Below are positions 41,353-50,097 of a stretch of 64,000 nt of DNA, piece after piece. The stretch lies in the NCBI RefSeq assembly GCF_042649925.1, contig NZ_JBHSAF010000014.1, forward strand, positions 992,001 to 1,056,000, in the 5' to 3' direction. Source of the stretch: Pseudaeromonas sharmana (GTDB lineage Bacteria > Pseudomonadota > Gammaproteobacteria > Enterobacterales > Aeromonadaceae). Every line of letters begins with the position of its first letter. The stretch's first letter is position 1. Both the position numbers and the translations under genes were made by a program. The notes under the pieces were generated by a model. It saw nothing but the letters and a program-made list of their open reading frames with translations. It did not search any database and was not told the DNA's origin.

Positions 41353-43308
41353 TTATTGGGACGAGGAACCGCTCTTGTCCGCGCCGCTGGTATCAGGCTC
41401 ACGCGGCTCATCCTGTTGTGGCGATGACTCCGCGCTGATCTCCTCCGCGACTGGCTCTTTGGCTTCAGCCTCAGCCACCGCTGTGCTGCCGCCAGAATGA
41501 TCGGCCGGCGGCCGGACATCCCGGCGAGCCATCAGATCGTCGATCTGATGAGCATCGATGGTCTCGTATTTCATCAACGCATCCTTCATGGCATGCAATA
41601 TATCCATGTTCTCCATCAGGATGTGCTTGGCCCTGTCGTAGTTGCGGCTGATGACATGGCGAACCTCGGCATCAATCGCACGCGCCGTTTCATCGGACAT
41701 GTGCTTGGCCTTGGCGACAGAGCGTCCGAGAAAGACTTCTCCATCCTCTTCAGCATACAGCATGGGCCCCATCTGCTCAGACATGCCCCATTGGGTCACC
41801 ATCTTGCGGGCGATGTCCGTCGCGCGCTCGATGTCATTGGAGGCACCCGTCGTCATACGGTCGCGGCCATAGATGATCTCTTCTGCCAGACGCCCACCGT
41901 ACAAACTGGAGATCATCGATTCCAGATACTGCTTTGAATGACTCCAGCGATCCTGCTCCGGCAGGTACATGGTCACGCCCAGGGCGCGCCCACGCGGAAT
42001 AATCGACACCTTATAGACAGGGTCGTGCTCCGGCACCATACGGCCAACAATCGCGTGCCCTGCCTCGTGGTAAGCCGTCATCTCCTTCTCGCTTTCAGAC
42101 ATGACCATCGACTTGCGCTCGGCGCCCATCATGATTTTGTCCTTGGCGCGCTCGAATTCCAGCATACCCACCAGTCGCTTGTTACCGCGAGCAGCAAACA
42201 GCGCAGCTTCGTTGACCAGATTCGCCAGATCGGCACCCGAGAAGCCGGGGGTACCGCGCGCGATCACGGAAGCATCGACATCTTCACCGAGCGGAACCTT
42301 GCGCATATGCACCTTAAGGATCTGCTCGCGGCCACGCACATCCGGCAAACCGACCACGACCTGGCGGTCAAAACGGCCTGGACGCAACAATGCCGGGTCC
42401 AAGACATCGGGACGGTTGGTCGCAGCGATAACAATCACCGCCTCGTGACCTTCAAAACCATCCATCTCGACCAGCATCTGGTTCAGCGTCTGCTCACGCT
42501 CATCGTGACCACCACCCAGCCCGGCACCACGTTGACGACCGACGGCATCAATTTCATCGATAAAGATGATGCAAGGCGCTGACTTCTTGGCCTGCTCGAA
42601 CATGTCACGCACCCGAGAAGCACCGACACCGACAAACATTTCAACGAAATCAGAACCGGAAATCGAGAAGAACGGCACCTTGGCCTCACCGGCGATGGCC
42701 TTGGCGAGCAAGGTCTTACCGGTACCCGGTTGACCGACCATCAAAATACCCTTGGGGATCTTGCCACCCAGTTTCTGGAAACGGCTAGGGTCCTTCAGGT
42801 AGTCAACCAGCTCCTTGACCTCTTCCTTCGCCTCGTCACAACCGGCGACATCGGCAAAGGTGGTCTTGATTTGATCTTCACCCATCAGGCGGGCACGGCT
42901 CTTGCCGAACGACATGGCACCCTTGCCACCACCGCCCTGCATCTGGCGCATGAAGAAAATCCAGACTCCGATCAGCAGCAGCATCGGGAACCAGGAGATG
43001 AAGATGGATCCCAGCAGGCTCGGCTCTTCCGGCTTCTCACCGATGACCTTGACGTTGTACTTCAGCAGGTCATCAATCAGCTTGCCATCTGGCATAGGAA
43101 TAATGGTGGTGAACTTGTCCCCGTTCCGCTTGACACCATTGATCGTCTTGCCCTCAATGCGCACCTCCCGGATCTGTTCCTGAGATACTTCGCGGACAAA
43201 CGTGGTGTAGTCTAGTTGGCGGCCGCTGCTGTCACCGGGACTGAAGCTCTGGAACAGAGACATCAGCACGACGGCAATCACCAGCCACAGAATCAGGTTT
43301 TTCGCCAT
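41353..43308 (-). CDS. ftsH: ATP-dependent zinc metalloprotease FtsH
   Basis: FtsH is a membrane-anchored AAA+ protease that degrades sigma-32, LpxC and misassembled membrane proteins. It has 651 residues from the ATG at 43308 (MAKNLILWLVIAVVL as in E. coli); a TTG at 43317 with GAGG upstream is an alternative. Two membrane helices flank a periplasmic region (about 5-25 and 97-120). Walker A is GQPGTGKT at about 192, Walker B IIFIDEIDA, SRH RPGRFDRQVVV, and zinc site HEAGH near 415. The tail is acidic and Pro/Ser-rich. Confidence 0.97.
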   Translation of the reverse strand: MAKNLILWLVIAVVLMSLFQSFSPGDSSGRQLDYTTFVREVSQEQIREVRIEGKTINGVKRNGDKFTTIIPMPDGKLIDDLLKYNVKVIGEKPEEPSLLGSIFISWFPMLLLIGVWIFFMRQMQGGGGKGAMSFGKSRARLMGEDQIKTTFADVAGCDEAKEEVKELVDYLKDPSRFQKLGGKIPKGILMVGQPGTGKTLLAKAIAGEAKVPFFSISGSDFVEMFVGVGASRVRDMFEQAKKSAPCIIFIDEIDAVGRQRGAGLGGGHDEREQTLNQMLVEMDGFEGHEAVIVIAATNRPDVLDPALLRPGRFDRQVVVGLPDVRGREQILKVHMRKVPLGEDVDASVIARGTPGFSGADLANLVNEAALFAARGNKRLVGMLEFERAKDKIMMGAERKSMVMSESEKEMTAYHEAGHAIVGRMVPEHDPVYKVSIIPRGRALGVTMYLPEQDRWSHSKQYLESMISSLYGGRLAEEIIYGRDRMTTGASNDIERATDIARKMVTQWGMSEQMGPMLYAEEDGEVFLGRSVAKAKHMSDETARAIDAEVRHVISRNYDRAKHILMENMDILHAMKDALMKYETIDAHQIDDLMARRDVRPPADHSGGSTAVAEAEAKEPVAEEISAESSPQQDEPREPDTSGADKSGSSSQ

Positions 43309-43362
43309 ATCACTCAAATCATTAACCTCGCTTTGTGATGGCCCGGATACATCGTCAGGTTA

Positions 43363-43992
43363 CTACAGTTTAAAACCTGTAGCTACAATGTAGACTTCCC
43401 GTGAACGTGAACGGGAAGAGTCTGGTTTACGCACCTTGACGACCTTGAACAACTCGCGCACAGCCTTGAGATACTCTTCCGAACCGACGCCCTGGAACAC
43501 CTTGACGACAAAGCTGCCATCGCTGGCCAGCACATCGCGACACATCTCAAGCGCCAGTTCGACCAGATACATGGCTCTTGGCTGATCGACAGCCGGAGTC
43601 CCCGACATGTTAGGCGCCATATCCGATAGCACCACGTCGACTTTGCTATCCCCGACCCGCTCGAGCAGTGCACTGAGCACCGCCTCTTCGCGGAAGTCGC
43701 CTTGCAGGAAGTCAACACCGACAATGGGATCCATTGGCAGAATATCACAGGCGATGACACGCCCTTTATCCCCGACCACCTCGGCCGCATACTGCGACCA
43801 GCCGCCCGGCGCCGCACCGAGGTCCACGACTGTCATGCTAGGGCGGATCAGACGATCGCGCTGTTGAATCTCTTCGATCTTGAAAACCGCACGGGAGCGC
43901 AAACCCAGTTTTTGCGCTTTTTGTACGTACTGATCATCGAAGTGTTCTTTCAACCAGCGAGTGGAACTGGCCGAACGTTTTTTCTTACTCAT
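43363..43992 (-). CDS. rlmE: 23S rRNA (uridine(2552)-2'-O)-methyltransferase RlmE
   Basis: RlmE (FtsJ/RrmJ) methylates U2552 in the 50S A loop and is heat-inducible in E. coli. It has 209 residues from the ATG at 43992. The catalytic residues Lys38 (RAVFKIEE), the aspartate in LSDMAPNMSG and the lysine in VVKVFQG are in place. The SAM motif is VVDLGAAPGGWSQYA. It precedes ftsH by 54 bases and is divergent from yhbY. Confidence 0.97.
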   Translation of the reverse strand: MSKKKRSASSTRWLKEHFDDQYVQKAQKLGLRSRAVFKIEEIQQRDRLIRPSMTVVDLGAAPGGWSQYAAEVVGDKGRVIACDILPMDPIVGVDFLQGDFREEAVLSALLERVGDSKVDVVLSDMAPNMSGTPAVDQPRAMYLVELALEMCRDVLASDGSFVVKVFQGVGSEEYLKAVRELFKVVKVRKPDSSRSRSREVYIVATGFKL

Positions 43993-44087
43993 GTGAATTA
44001 CAACTCTCGGCTGAAAGCCTATTAGTATTAGTCTGCATATGGGGGTAGAATACGCCCCTTTCAACACTGACCAACGAAGAAAGCGCC

Positions 44088-44387
44088 ATGAATCTGACGA
44101 CCAAACAGAAGCAGTACCTCAAGGGTATCGCTCACAGCCTCAAACCGGTAGTCCTGCTCGGTCAGCACGGTCTGACCGAAGGGGTACTGGCCGAGATCGA
44201 CGCCGCCCTGGCCCACCATGAACTGATTAAGGTCAAGGTAGCTGCGGAAGATCGCGAAACCAAACAGCTGATCGTCGATGCGATTGTACGTGAGACCTCA
44301 GCCAGCCAAGTACAGCTGATGGGTAATGTTCTGACCCTGTTCCGTCAGGCCGAAGAGAGCAAATTCAGCCTGCCGCGCAGCAAGTAA
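44088..44387 (+). CDS. yhbY: CRM-domain RNA-binding protein YhbY
   Basis: YhbY is a 99-residue CRM-fold protein associated with the large ribosomal subunit. It shows LTTKQKQYLKGIAHSLKPVV, then the GxxG loop GQHGLT, and HELIKVKVAAEDRE. It is divergent from rlmE and convergent with greA, as in E. coli. Confidence 0.95.
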   Translation: MNLTTKQKQYLKGIAHSLKPVVLLGQHGLTEGVLAEIDAALAHHELIKVKVAAEDRETKQLIVDAIVRETSASQVQLMGNVLTLFRQAEESKFSLPRSK

Positions 44388-44397
44388 GGTCTCCGTA

Positions 44398-44425
44398 TAG
44401 AGAACGGGGCTTGCCCCGCTCTCTA
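44398..44425. terminator. Hairpin between yhbY and greA
   Basis: The arms TAGAGA-ACGGGGC and CCCCGCTCTCTA pair around a TTG loop, between the converging stops of yhbY and greA. There is no clear T run on either side, so its strength as a terminator is uncertain. Confidence 0.5.
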
Positions 44426-44430
44426 GCTTG

Positions 44431-44907
44431 TTACAGATATTCGACTTCTAGGATCTCGTATTCGACCTCTCCGGCCGGTGTCCGGATCACTACTACGTCA
44501 TCCGCCTCTTTACCGATCAAACCACGGGCTATCGGTGAATTGACCGAAATCAGCCCTTCTTTGATATCCGCCTCATCATCGCCAACGATACGGTAGCGGA
44601 TCTCCTCTTCGGTATCGCATTTGAGCAGCGCCACGGTGGCGCCGAAAATCACCCGGCCGTTATTCGGTAACTTGGTGACATCGATGATCTGCGCCTGTGA
44701 CAGTTTGCCTTCGATATCCTGAATGCGCCCTTCACAAAAACCTTGCTGTTCACGCGCAGCATGATATTCGGCATTTTCCTTCAGATCGCCGTGCTCACGC
44801 GCTTCGGCAATCGCTTCAATAATACGTGGACGCAGCTGGTTCTTCAGGTAGTCCAGTTCTTCACGCAGCTTCTCTGCGCCACGGATCGTCATTGGGGTCT
44901 GACTCAT
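44431..44907 (-). CDS. greA: Transcript cleavage factor GreA
   Basis: GreA rescues backtracked RNA polymerase by stimulating cleavage of the transcript. It has 158 residues. The N-terminal coiled coil carries the tip acidic pair in EHGDLKENAEYHAAREQQ (about 38-55). The C-terminal globular domain ends EVEYEILEVEYL. The ATG at 44907 follows AAGGG. It is upstream of nothing in the dnaK operon; a terminator separates it from dnaJ. Confidence 0.97.
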   Translation of the reverse strand: MSQTPMTIRGAEKLREELDYLKNQLRPRIIEAIAEAREHGDLKENAEYHAAREQQGFCEGRIQDIEGKLSQAQIIDVTKLPNNGRVIFGATVALLKCDTEEEIRYRIVGDDEADIKEGLISVNSPIARGLIGKEADDVVVIRTPAGEVEYEILEVEYL

Positions 44908-44940
44908 GATTAACCCTTTCTTACAATGGCTGGTTCCGAA

Positions 44941-44973
44941 AAAACAAAAGCCTGCCCGGGAAGCCCCAGGCAG
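44941..44973 (-). terminator. Terminator of dnaKJ
   Basis: Minus-strand arms CTGCCTGGG and CCCGGGCAG pair around GCTT, followed by CTTTTGTTTT. It lies about 75 bases past the dnaJ stop. Confidence 0.78.
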
Positions 44974-45048
44974 ACGTTCATAATGTGGTTGCTCAGGCCG
45001 CATTCTAATATGAATGCGTCAGCAGATCACCACTCAATCAAGCACGCA

Positions 45049-46170
45049 TTAACTGGTCAGATCGTCAAAGAAGCGTTTGACGCCATCAAAAAAACCCTGT
45101 GCCTTCGGCTTGTGCAGCTTGGTCTCTGCGCCATTCAGGGAGTCTTCTAGCTGCCGGAGCAGATCTTTTTGCTCCTCGCTGAGATTGACCGGTGTCTCAA
45201 CCACTGCCTTGCAGATCAGATCCCCCTCGACACCGGAGCGCAGTGAGCGAACACCTTTGCCGCGCATGCGGAACATGCGTCCCGTCTGGGTCTCGGCCGG
45301 AATTTTCAACATCACCCTGCCTTCCAGCGTCGGGACCTCGACTTCACCGCCCAACGCCGCGGAGGTGAAGCTAATCGGCACCTCGCAGTAGAGATTGTTG
45401 CCATCACGGACAAAGATCGGGTGTTCCTTGACATGCACCTGCACGTAGAGATCGCCAGCCGGCGCACCAAACTCACCCGCCTCGCCCTCACCTGCCAAAC
45501 GGATGCGATCGCCGGTATCGACACCCGCGGGTATCTTGACGTTCAGCGTTTTGGTCTTCTGATAACGCCCTTCGCCATGACACTTACGGCATGGATCCTT
45601 GATGATCTTGCCCTTGCCGCGGCAATGCGGACATGCCTGACTGACGGCAAAGAAGCCCTGCCGCATCTGCACCTGCCCCGTGCCATGACATGTCGGACAT
45701 GTCTGTGGCTGACTACCGGCCTTGGCGCCTGAACCATGGCACTCGTCACAGCCCACCAGGGTCGGAACCTTGATCTCTTTGCTCACACCACGGACCGCTT
45801 CTTCCAGCGTCAACTCCATGTTGTAGCGCAGATCGGCGCCACGGGCCGCACGCTGCTGACGGCGTCCACCACCAAAAATATCACCAAACACATCGCCAAA
45901 GATGTCACCGAAGTCGGCACCACCCGCGCCGGCACCCATGCTCGGATCGACCCCCGCATGGCCATAGCGATCATAGGCGGCACGCTTTTGTTCATCGGTC
46001 AGGATTTCATACGCCTCCTTGACCTCCTTGAACTTCTCTTCCGCCTGCGGATCTTCGCGGTTGCGATCCGGGTGATACTTCATCGCCAAGCGCTTGTAGG
46101 CCTTCTTGATCTCGCGATCGTCGGCGCTGCGTTCCACACCCAGTACTTCGTAATAGTCGCGTTTTGACAT
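45049..46170 (-). CDS. dnaJ: Co-chaperone DnaJ
   Basis: DnaJ delivers substrates to DnaK and stimulates its ATPase. It has 373 residues. It has the J domain with HPD in MKYHPDRNR (about 33), then a Gly/Phe region with FGDIFGDVFGDIFGGG. The zinc domain has four CxxCxGxG units (CDECHGSG, CPTCHGTG, CPHCRGKG, CRKCHGEG; about 140-210), and substrate-binding C-terminal domains follow. The start at 46170 gives MSKRDYYEVLGVER; upstream codons in the same frame are not conserved. It is 85 bases after dnaK, with a hairpin between. Confidence 0.97.
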   Translation of the reverse strand: MSKRDYYEVLGVERSADDREIKKAYKRLAMKYHPDRNREDPQAEEKFKEVKEAYEILTDEQKRAAYDRYGHAGVDPSMGAGAGGADFGDIFGDVFGDIFGGGRRQQRAARGADLRYNMELTLEEAVRGVSKEIKVPTLVGCDECHGSGAKAGSQPQTCPTCHGTGQVQMRQGFFAVSQACPHCRGKGKIIKDPCRKCHGEGRYQKTKTLNVKIPAGVDTGDRIRLAGEGEAGEFGAPAGDLYVQVHVKEHPIFVRDGNNLYCEVPISFTSAALGGEVEVPTLEGRVMLKIPAETQTGRMFRMRGKGVRSLRSGVEGDLICKAVVETPVNLSEEQKDLLRQLEDSLNGAETKLHKPKAQGFFDGVKRFFDDLTS

Positions 46171-46202
46171 CTGTTCCTGAATCCTGCCAGTTGGATAGAC
46201 AG

Positions 46203-46228
46203 ACGGGCGTTGGTTGCCCAACGCCCGT
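46203..46228 (-). promoter_or_regulatory. Hairpin between dnaK and dnaJ
   Basis: ACGGGCGTTGG and its complement CCAACGCCCGT form a strong stem with a short loop on the transcript, without a T run. It may adjust dnaJ expression relative to dnaK or protect the dnaK mRNA end. Confidence 0.55.
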
Positions 46229-46255
46229 TTCCGGTTACCGGACTAGCGGCAACAA

Positions 46256-48172
46256 TTACTTCTTGTCGTCTTTGACTTCTTCAAATTCGGCATCGACCAC
46301 ATCATCCTGCGGTTGGGCCTGTTGCTGCCCCGCCTCGGCTTGCCCTTGCGGCTGACCCTGTTGCTGTGCCAGCTCCAGCAGTTTCTGTGCTGCGGTCATC
46401 AGCGCCTGTTGCTTGGCTTCGATAGCCGCCTTGTCGTCACCCTTCAGCGCCTCTTCCAGGGACTTGATGGCGTCGTCAATCTTGCTCTTCTCATCCGCAG
46501 GCAAGGCATCGCCGGCATCCGTCATCTGCTTGCGAGTCGCGTGGATCAACGCATCGGCCTGGTTGCGAGCCTGAACCAGCTCTTCGAACTTCTTGTCTTC
46601 GGCAGCGTTGGCTTCGGCTTCGCGTACCATGCGCTCGATTTCTGCATCGGACAGACCAGAAGAGGCCTGGATGGTGATCTTCTGTTCCTTGCCCGTATCC
46701 TTGTCCTTGGCGGACACGTGCAGAATACCGTCGGCATCGATATCAAACGTCACCTCGATCTGTGGCAGACCGCGTGGCGCCGGACGGATACCTTCCAGAT
46801 TAAACTGGCCCAGTGACTTGTTGTCAGGGGCGCGCTTGCGCTCACCTTGCAACACATGAATGGTCACTGCGGACTGATTGTCATCGGCAGTAGAGAAGAC
46901 CTGGGACTTCTTGGTCGGAATCGTGGTGTTCTTCTCGATCAACGCAGTCATCACGCCACCCATGGTTTCGATCCCCAGAGACAGCGGAGTCACGTCCAGC
47001 AACAGCACGTCATGCTTCTCGCCAGCCAACACGCCACCCTGGATCGCAGCACCCATGGCCACCGCTTCGTCTGGATTCACATCCTTACGCGGTTCCTTGC
47101 CGAAGAAATCTGCCACTGCCTTCTGCACCATCGGCATCCGGGTCTGGCCACCGACCAGAATAACGTCGTCGATTTCGGACACCGACAGACCTGCATCCTG
47201 CAGCGCGACACGAACCGGCTCCAGCGAATTCTTGACCATGTCTTCAACCAGGGACTCCAGCTTGGAGCGGGTCACCTTGATGTTCATGTGCTTCGGCCCG
47301 GTCTGGTCAGCCGTGATGTACGGCAGATTGACATCGGTCTGCTGCGCAGAAGAGAGCTCGATCTTGGCCTTTTCTGCCGCTTCCTTCAGACGTTGCAGCG
47401 CCAGCATGTCATTGCGCAGGTCGATACCTTGCTCACGCTTGAATTCGTCAACCAGATAGTTGATCAGACGGTTGTCAAAGTCTTCACCCCCCAGGTGGGT
47501 GTTACCGTTGGTGGCCAACACTTCGAAGGTCTTCTCACCATCCATCTCATCGATCTCGATGATGGAGATGTCAAAGGTACCACCACCCAGGTCATATACC
47601 GCAATCTTGCGCTCGCCCTGAACCTTGTTCACGCCATAGGCAAATGCGGCGGCAGTCGGCTCGTTGATAATGCGCTTGACTTCCAGACCGGCAATGCGGC
47701 CGGCATCCTTGGTTGCCTGACGCTGTGCATCGTTAAAGTAGGCTGGCACCGTGATAACGGCTTCCGTCACCGGCTCGCCGAGGAAATCCTCGGCGGTTTT
47801 CTTCATCTTCTTCAGCACTTCGGCAGAGATTTGCGGCGGTGCCATCTTCTTGCCTTTAACCTCAACCCACGCATCGCCATTGTCAGCGCGGCTGATGCCA
47901 TACGGCATGATCTTCAGATCGCGTTGTACTTCTTCGTCTTCAAAACGACGACCAATCAAACGCTTGATGGCGAACAGGGTATTGCGCGGATTGGTCACCG
48001 CCTGACGCTTGGCCGGCTGGCCAACCAGAATTTCACCATCATCGGCATAGGCGATGATGGACGGCGTGGTGCGATCGCCTTCAGCGTTTTCGATAACGCG
48101 AGCATGATCGCCATCCAGAATGGCTACACAGGAGTTGGTGGTGCCGAGGTCAATACCAATGATCTTACCCAT
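46256..48172 (-). CDS. dnaK: Molecular chaperone DnaK (Hsp70)
   Basis: DnaK is the ATP-dependent chaperone of the DnaK-DnaJ-GrpE system. It has 638 residues, the same as E. coli. It starts MGKIIGIDLGTTNSCVAI. Other hallmarks are YDLGGGTFDISI, VGGQTRMPMVQ, the linker DVTPLSLGIETMGG, a substrate-binding domain and a Gln-rich lid ending in EFEEVKDDKK. A sigma-32 promoter lies about 55-82 bases upstream of the start. Confidence 0.98.
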   Translation of the reverse strand: MGKIIGIDLGTTNSCVAILDGDHARVIENAEGDRTTPSIIAYADDGEILVGQPAKRQAVTNPRNTLFAIKRLIGRRFEDEEVQRDLKIMPYGISRADNGDAWVEVKGKKMAPPQISAEVLKKMKKTAEDFLGEPVTEAVITVPAYFNDAQRQATKDAGRIAGLEVKRIINEPTAAAFAYGVNKVQGERKIAVYDLGGGTFDISIIEIDEMDGEKTFEVLATNGNTHLGGEDFDNRLINYLVDEFKREQGIDLRNDMLALQRLKEAAEKAKIELSSAQQTDVNLPYITADQTGPKHMNIKVTRSKLESLVEDMVKNSLEPVRVALQDAGLSVSEIDDVILVGGQTRMPMVQKAVADFFGKEPRKDVNPDEAVAMGAAIQGGVLAGEKHDVLLLDVTPLSLGIETMGGVMTALIEKNTTIPTKKSQVFSTADDNQSAVTIHVLQGERKRAPDNKSLGQFNLEGIRPAPRGLPQIEVTFDIDADGILHVSAKDKDTGKEQKITIQASSGLSDAEIERMVREAEANAAEDKKFEELVQARNQADALIHATRKQMTDAGDALPADEKSKIDDAIKSLEEALKGDDKAAIEAKQQALMTAAQKLLELAQQQGQPQGQAEAGQQQAQPQDDVVDAEFEEVKDDKK

Positions 48173-48226
48173 TTTTACTCTCCGAAAATCTGCAATCTAA
48201 CTTGCTTCAAACCTGTTATGGCTACG

Positions 48227-48254
48227 AAATGGGGTCAGGGTTTGCGCTTTTCAA
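48227..48254 (-). promoter_or_regulatory. sigma-32 heat-shock promoter of dnaK
   Basis: The minus strand has CTTGAAA, then 14 bases, then CCCCATTT, which matches the sigma-32 consensus at both elements. Confidence 0.9.
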
Positions 48255-48339
48255 GCCCCAAGATGCAGCGGCATCCTCTCTTCCCCATCGGCCTTGGCTT
48301 GTATATGTGGACGGCAACAGTGCTCTTCAAGGGGGCATT

Positions 48340-48371
48340 TAAAAAAACCCACCAGCTAAGGGTGGGTTTTT
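48340..48371 (-). terminator. Terminator of grpE
   Basis: The stem AACCCACC/GGTGGGTT (with extra A-T pairs) is followed by a seven-T run on the minus strand, about 15 bases after the grpE stop. It separates grpE from dnaKJ. Confidence 0.88.
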
Positions 48372-48384
48372 CATGCCATCAGGC

Positions 48385-48963
48385 TCAGGCTGACGTATTA
48401 ACACTTGGCGCGCGCGCCACCATCACCATGGCCGGACGGATGACACGGCCATTGAGCTCGTAACCCTTTTGCATGACGGCCAGGACGGTATTCGGCGCCA
48501 CATCCGGGTTCTCAATCATGCTCATCGCCTGATGTTTGTTTGGATCGAACGGCGTACCTTGCGGGTCGATAACCTCGACGCCGAACTTGCTGACCGTGGC
48601 CAGCATAGAACGCAGTGTCAACTCCACACCCTCCAGGGTCGGCTTCAACTGCTCGTTGTCACGGTCCGACAGCTCGAGCGCTCGCTCCAGACTGTCAATC
48701 ACGGGTAACAGATCGCCAGCAAACTTCTCGAGGGCAAACTTGTGTGCCTTTTCTACATCCTGAGCGGCCCGGCGACGCAGGTTTTCCATCTCAGCCGCGA
48801 TACGCAAGGCCCGATCCTTCTCTTCCTGCACCGCAGCTTCAGCTTGTTCCAGCTTTTGCTGCAATACCGTCAGTTCACCCTCGACGTCCGTAATCTGGCT
48901 TTCCAGCTCGGCTTCGTTGATTGGCTCCTGGGCTTGATCCATCGGTTGATCCTGGTTGCTCAT
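48385..48963 (-). CDS. grpE: Nucleotide exchange factor GrpE
   Basis: GrpE releases ADP from DnaK. It has 192 residues. It has an acidic N-terminus, a long helix (about 25-85, with NLRRRAAQDVEKAHKFALEKF), then LLPVIDSLERAL and the C-terminal beta domain with NKHQAMSMIENPDVAPNTVLAVMQKGYELNGRVIRPA split over about 140-180. It lies upstream of dnaK on the same strand with its own heat-shock promoter and terminator. Confidence 0.97.
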   Translation of the reverse strand: MSNQDQPMDQAQEPINEAELESQITDVEGELTVLQQKLEQAEAAVQEEKDRALRIAAEMENLRRRAAQDVEKAHKFALEKFAGDLLPVIDSLERALELSDRDNEQLKPTLEGVELTLRSMLATVSKFGVEVIDPQGTPFDPNKHQAMSMIENPDVAPNTVLAVMQKGYELNGRVIRPAMVMVARAPSVNTSA

Positions 48964-49002
48964 GACATCTCCAACATTCGTTGCTTATTACGTGTGGCCC
49001 TA

Positions 49003-49030
49003 TTATGGGGGCGCCGGCTCGCCTTTCAAG
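49003..49030 (-). promoter_or_regulatory. sigma-32 heat-shock promoter of grpE
   Basis: The minus strand has CTTGAAA, 13 bases, then CCCCATAA, both near-exact sigma-32 elements, about 40-67 bases before the grpE start. It lies in the divergent region with nadK. Confidence 0.88.
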
Positions 49031-49115
49031 GTCTCTCGGGTCAGATGGTGCGACACCTGGCGCCGGTGCGGTTTCGCAGTATACTGGGCCATTACGGTTT
49101 GCGGCGGAAAAAAGC

Positions 49116-50000
49116 ATGTCACTTCAATTCGATACCATAGCGCTGATAGGTAAACCCCATCATCATGGCGCGAATCAGACACTCAGTAGCCTGTACGAGT
49201 TTCTGCGCGCACAGGGTATGCGAGTGGTGATCGAAAGCCGGGTCTCGGAGCAACTGGACATCCCGGGCTGCGAAATCGGCGAGCTGGCTGAACTGGGCAA
49301 GATTGCCGACATGGCCATTGTTGTTGGTGGCGACGGTAATATGTTGGGCGCAGCGCGCATCCTGGCCCGACATGACGTACCGGTATTGGGTGTCAATCGC
49401 GGCAACCTGGGCTTCCTTACCGATTTGTCGCCGCAGGATTTTGCCGCCCCACTGACGGCGGTACTCGCCGGTCACTACCAGATAGAAGAGCGTTTTTTGC
49501 TCAGTGCCAGCGTCCATCGCTATGGCGAGCAACACGCGGCAGGTAATGCGTTGAATGAGGCGGTACTCCACCCCGGAAAAATTGCACATATGATCGATTT
49601 TGCCGTGCATATCGATGATGTGTTCATGTATAGCCAACGCGCTGACGGCATTATCGTCGCCACTCCAACTGGCTCGACGGCCTACGCGCTCTCCGCCGGT
49701 GGCCCGATTCTGACACCGCAACTCAACGCGATGGCCCTGGTCCCGATGTTTCCGCACACCCTCAGTTGCCGGCCTATCGTCATTGACGCCGACAGTGAGG
49801 TGAAGCTGGTACTGTCACCGGACAATATCGACGATCAATTGCAAGTCAGCTGTGACGGCCAACTAAGCCTGAATGTTCATCCTGGCGACGAGATCCTGAT
49901 TCGCAAGTGTCAGCACAAGCTAAAACTCATACATCCTCTTGGGCACAGTTATTTTAATGTGTTGCGTAATAAACTGGGCTGGGGCAGCAAATTGTTCTGA
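49116..50000 (+). CDS. nadK: NAD kinase
   Basis: NadK phosphorylates NAD to NADP with ATP. It has 294 residues. The GGDGN motif lies at residues 71-75, with GVNRGNLGFLTDL next and TPTGSTAYALSAGGPI as the glycine-rich second signature. The start MSLQFDTIALIGKP matches relatives; the frame extends upstream without homology. It is divergent from grpE and followed by recN. Confidence 0.96.
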   Translation: MSLQFDTIALIGKPHHHGANQTLSSLYEFLRAQGMRVVIESRVSEQLDIPGCEIGELAELGKIADMAIVVGGDGNMLGAARILARHDVPVLGVNRGNLGFLTDLSPQDFAAPLTAVLAGHYQIEERFLLSASVHRYGEQHAAGNALNEAVLHPGKIAHMIDFAVHIDDVFMYSQRADGIIVATPTGSTAYALSAGGPILTPQLNAMALVPMFPHTLSCRPIVIDADSEVKLVLSPDNIDDQLQVSCDGQLSLNVHPGDEILIRKCQHKLKLIHPLGHSYFNVLRNKLGWGSKLF

Positions 50001-50042
50001 GCTCTCTCACAACCAGGGACTGATGCATTAAGCAGCACTTTA

Positions 50043-50080
50043 CTGTATCAATAACCAGTATATACTGTTCGTTAATACAG
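50043..50080 (+). promoter_or_regulatory. Two LexA boxes and promoter of recN
   Basis: CTGTATCAATAACCAG (50043-50058) and CTGTTCGTTAATACAG (50065-50080) both fit CTG-N10-CAG. A promoter TTTACT (50039-50044), 16 bases, TATACT (50061-50066) lies under them. Multiple SOS boxes are also known at E. coli recN. Confidence 0.88.
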
Positions 50081-50097
50081 TAATTGTGAGTATCACC

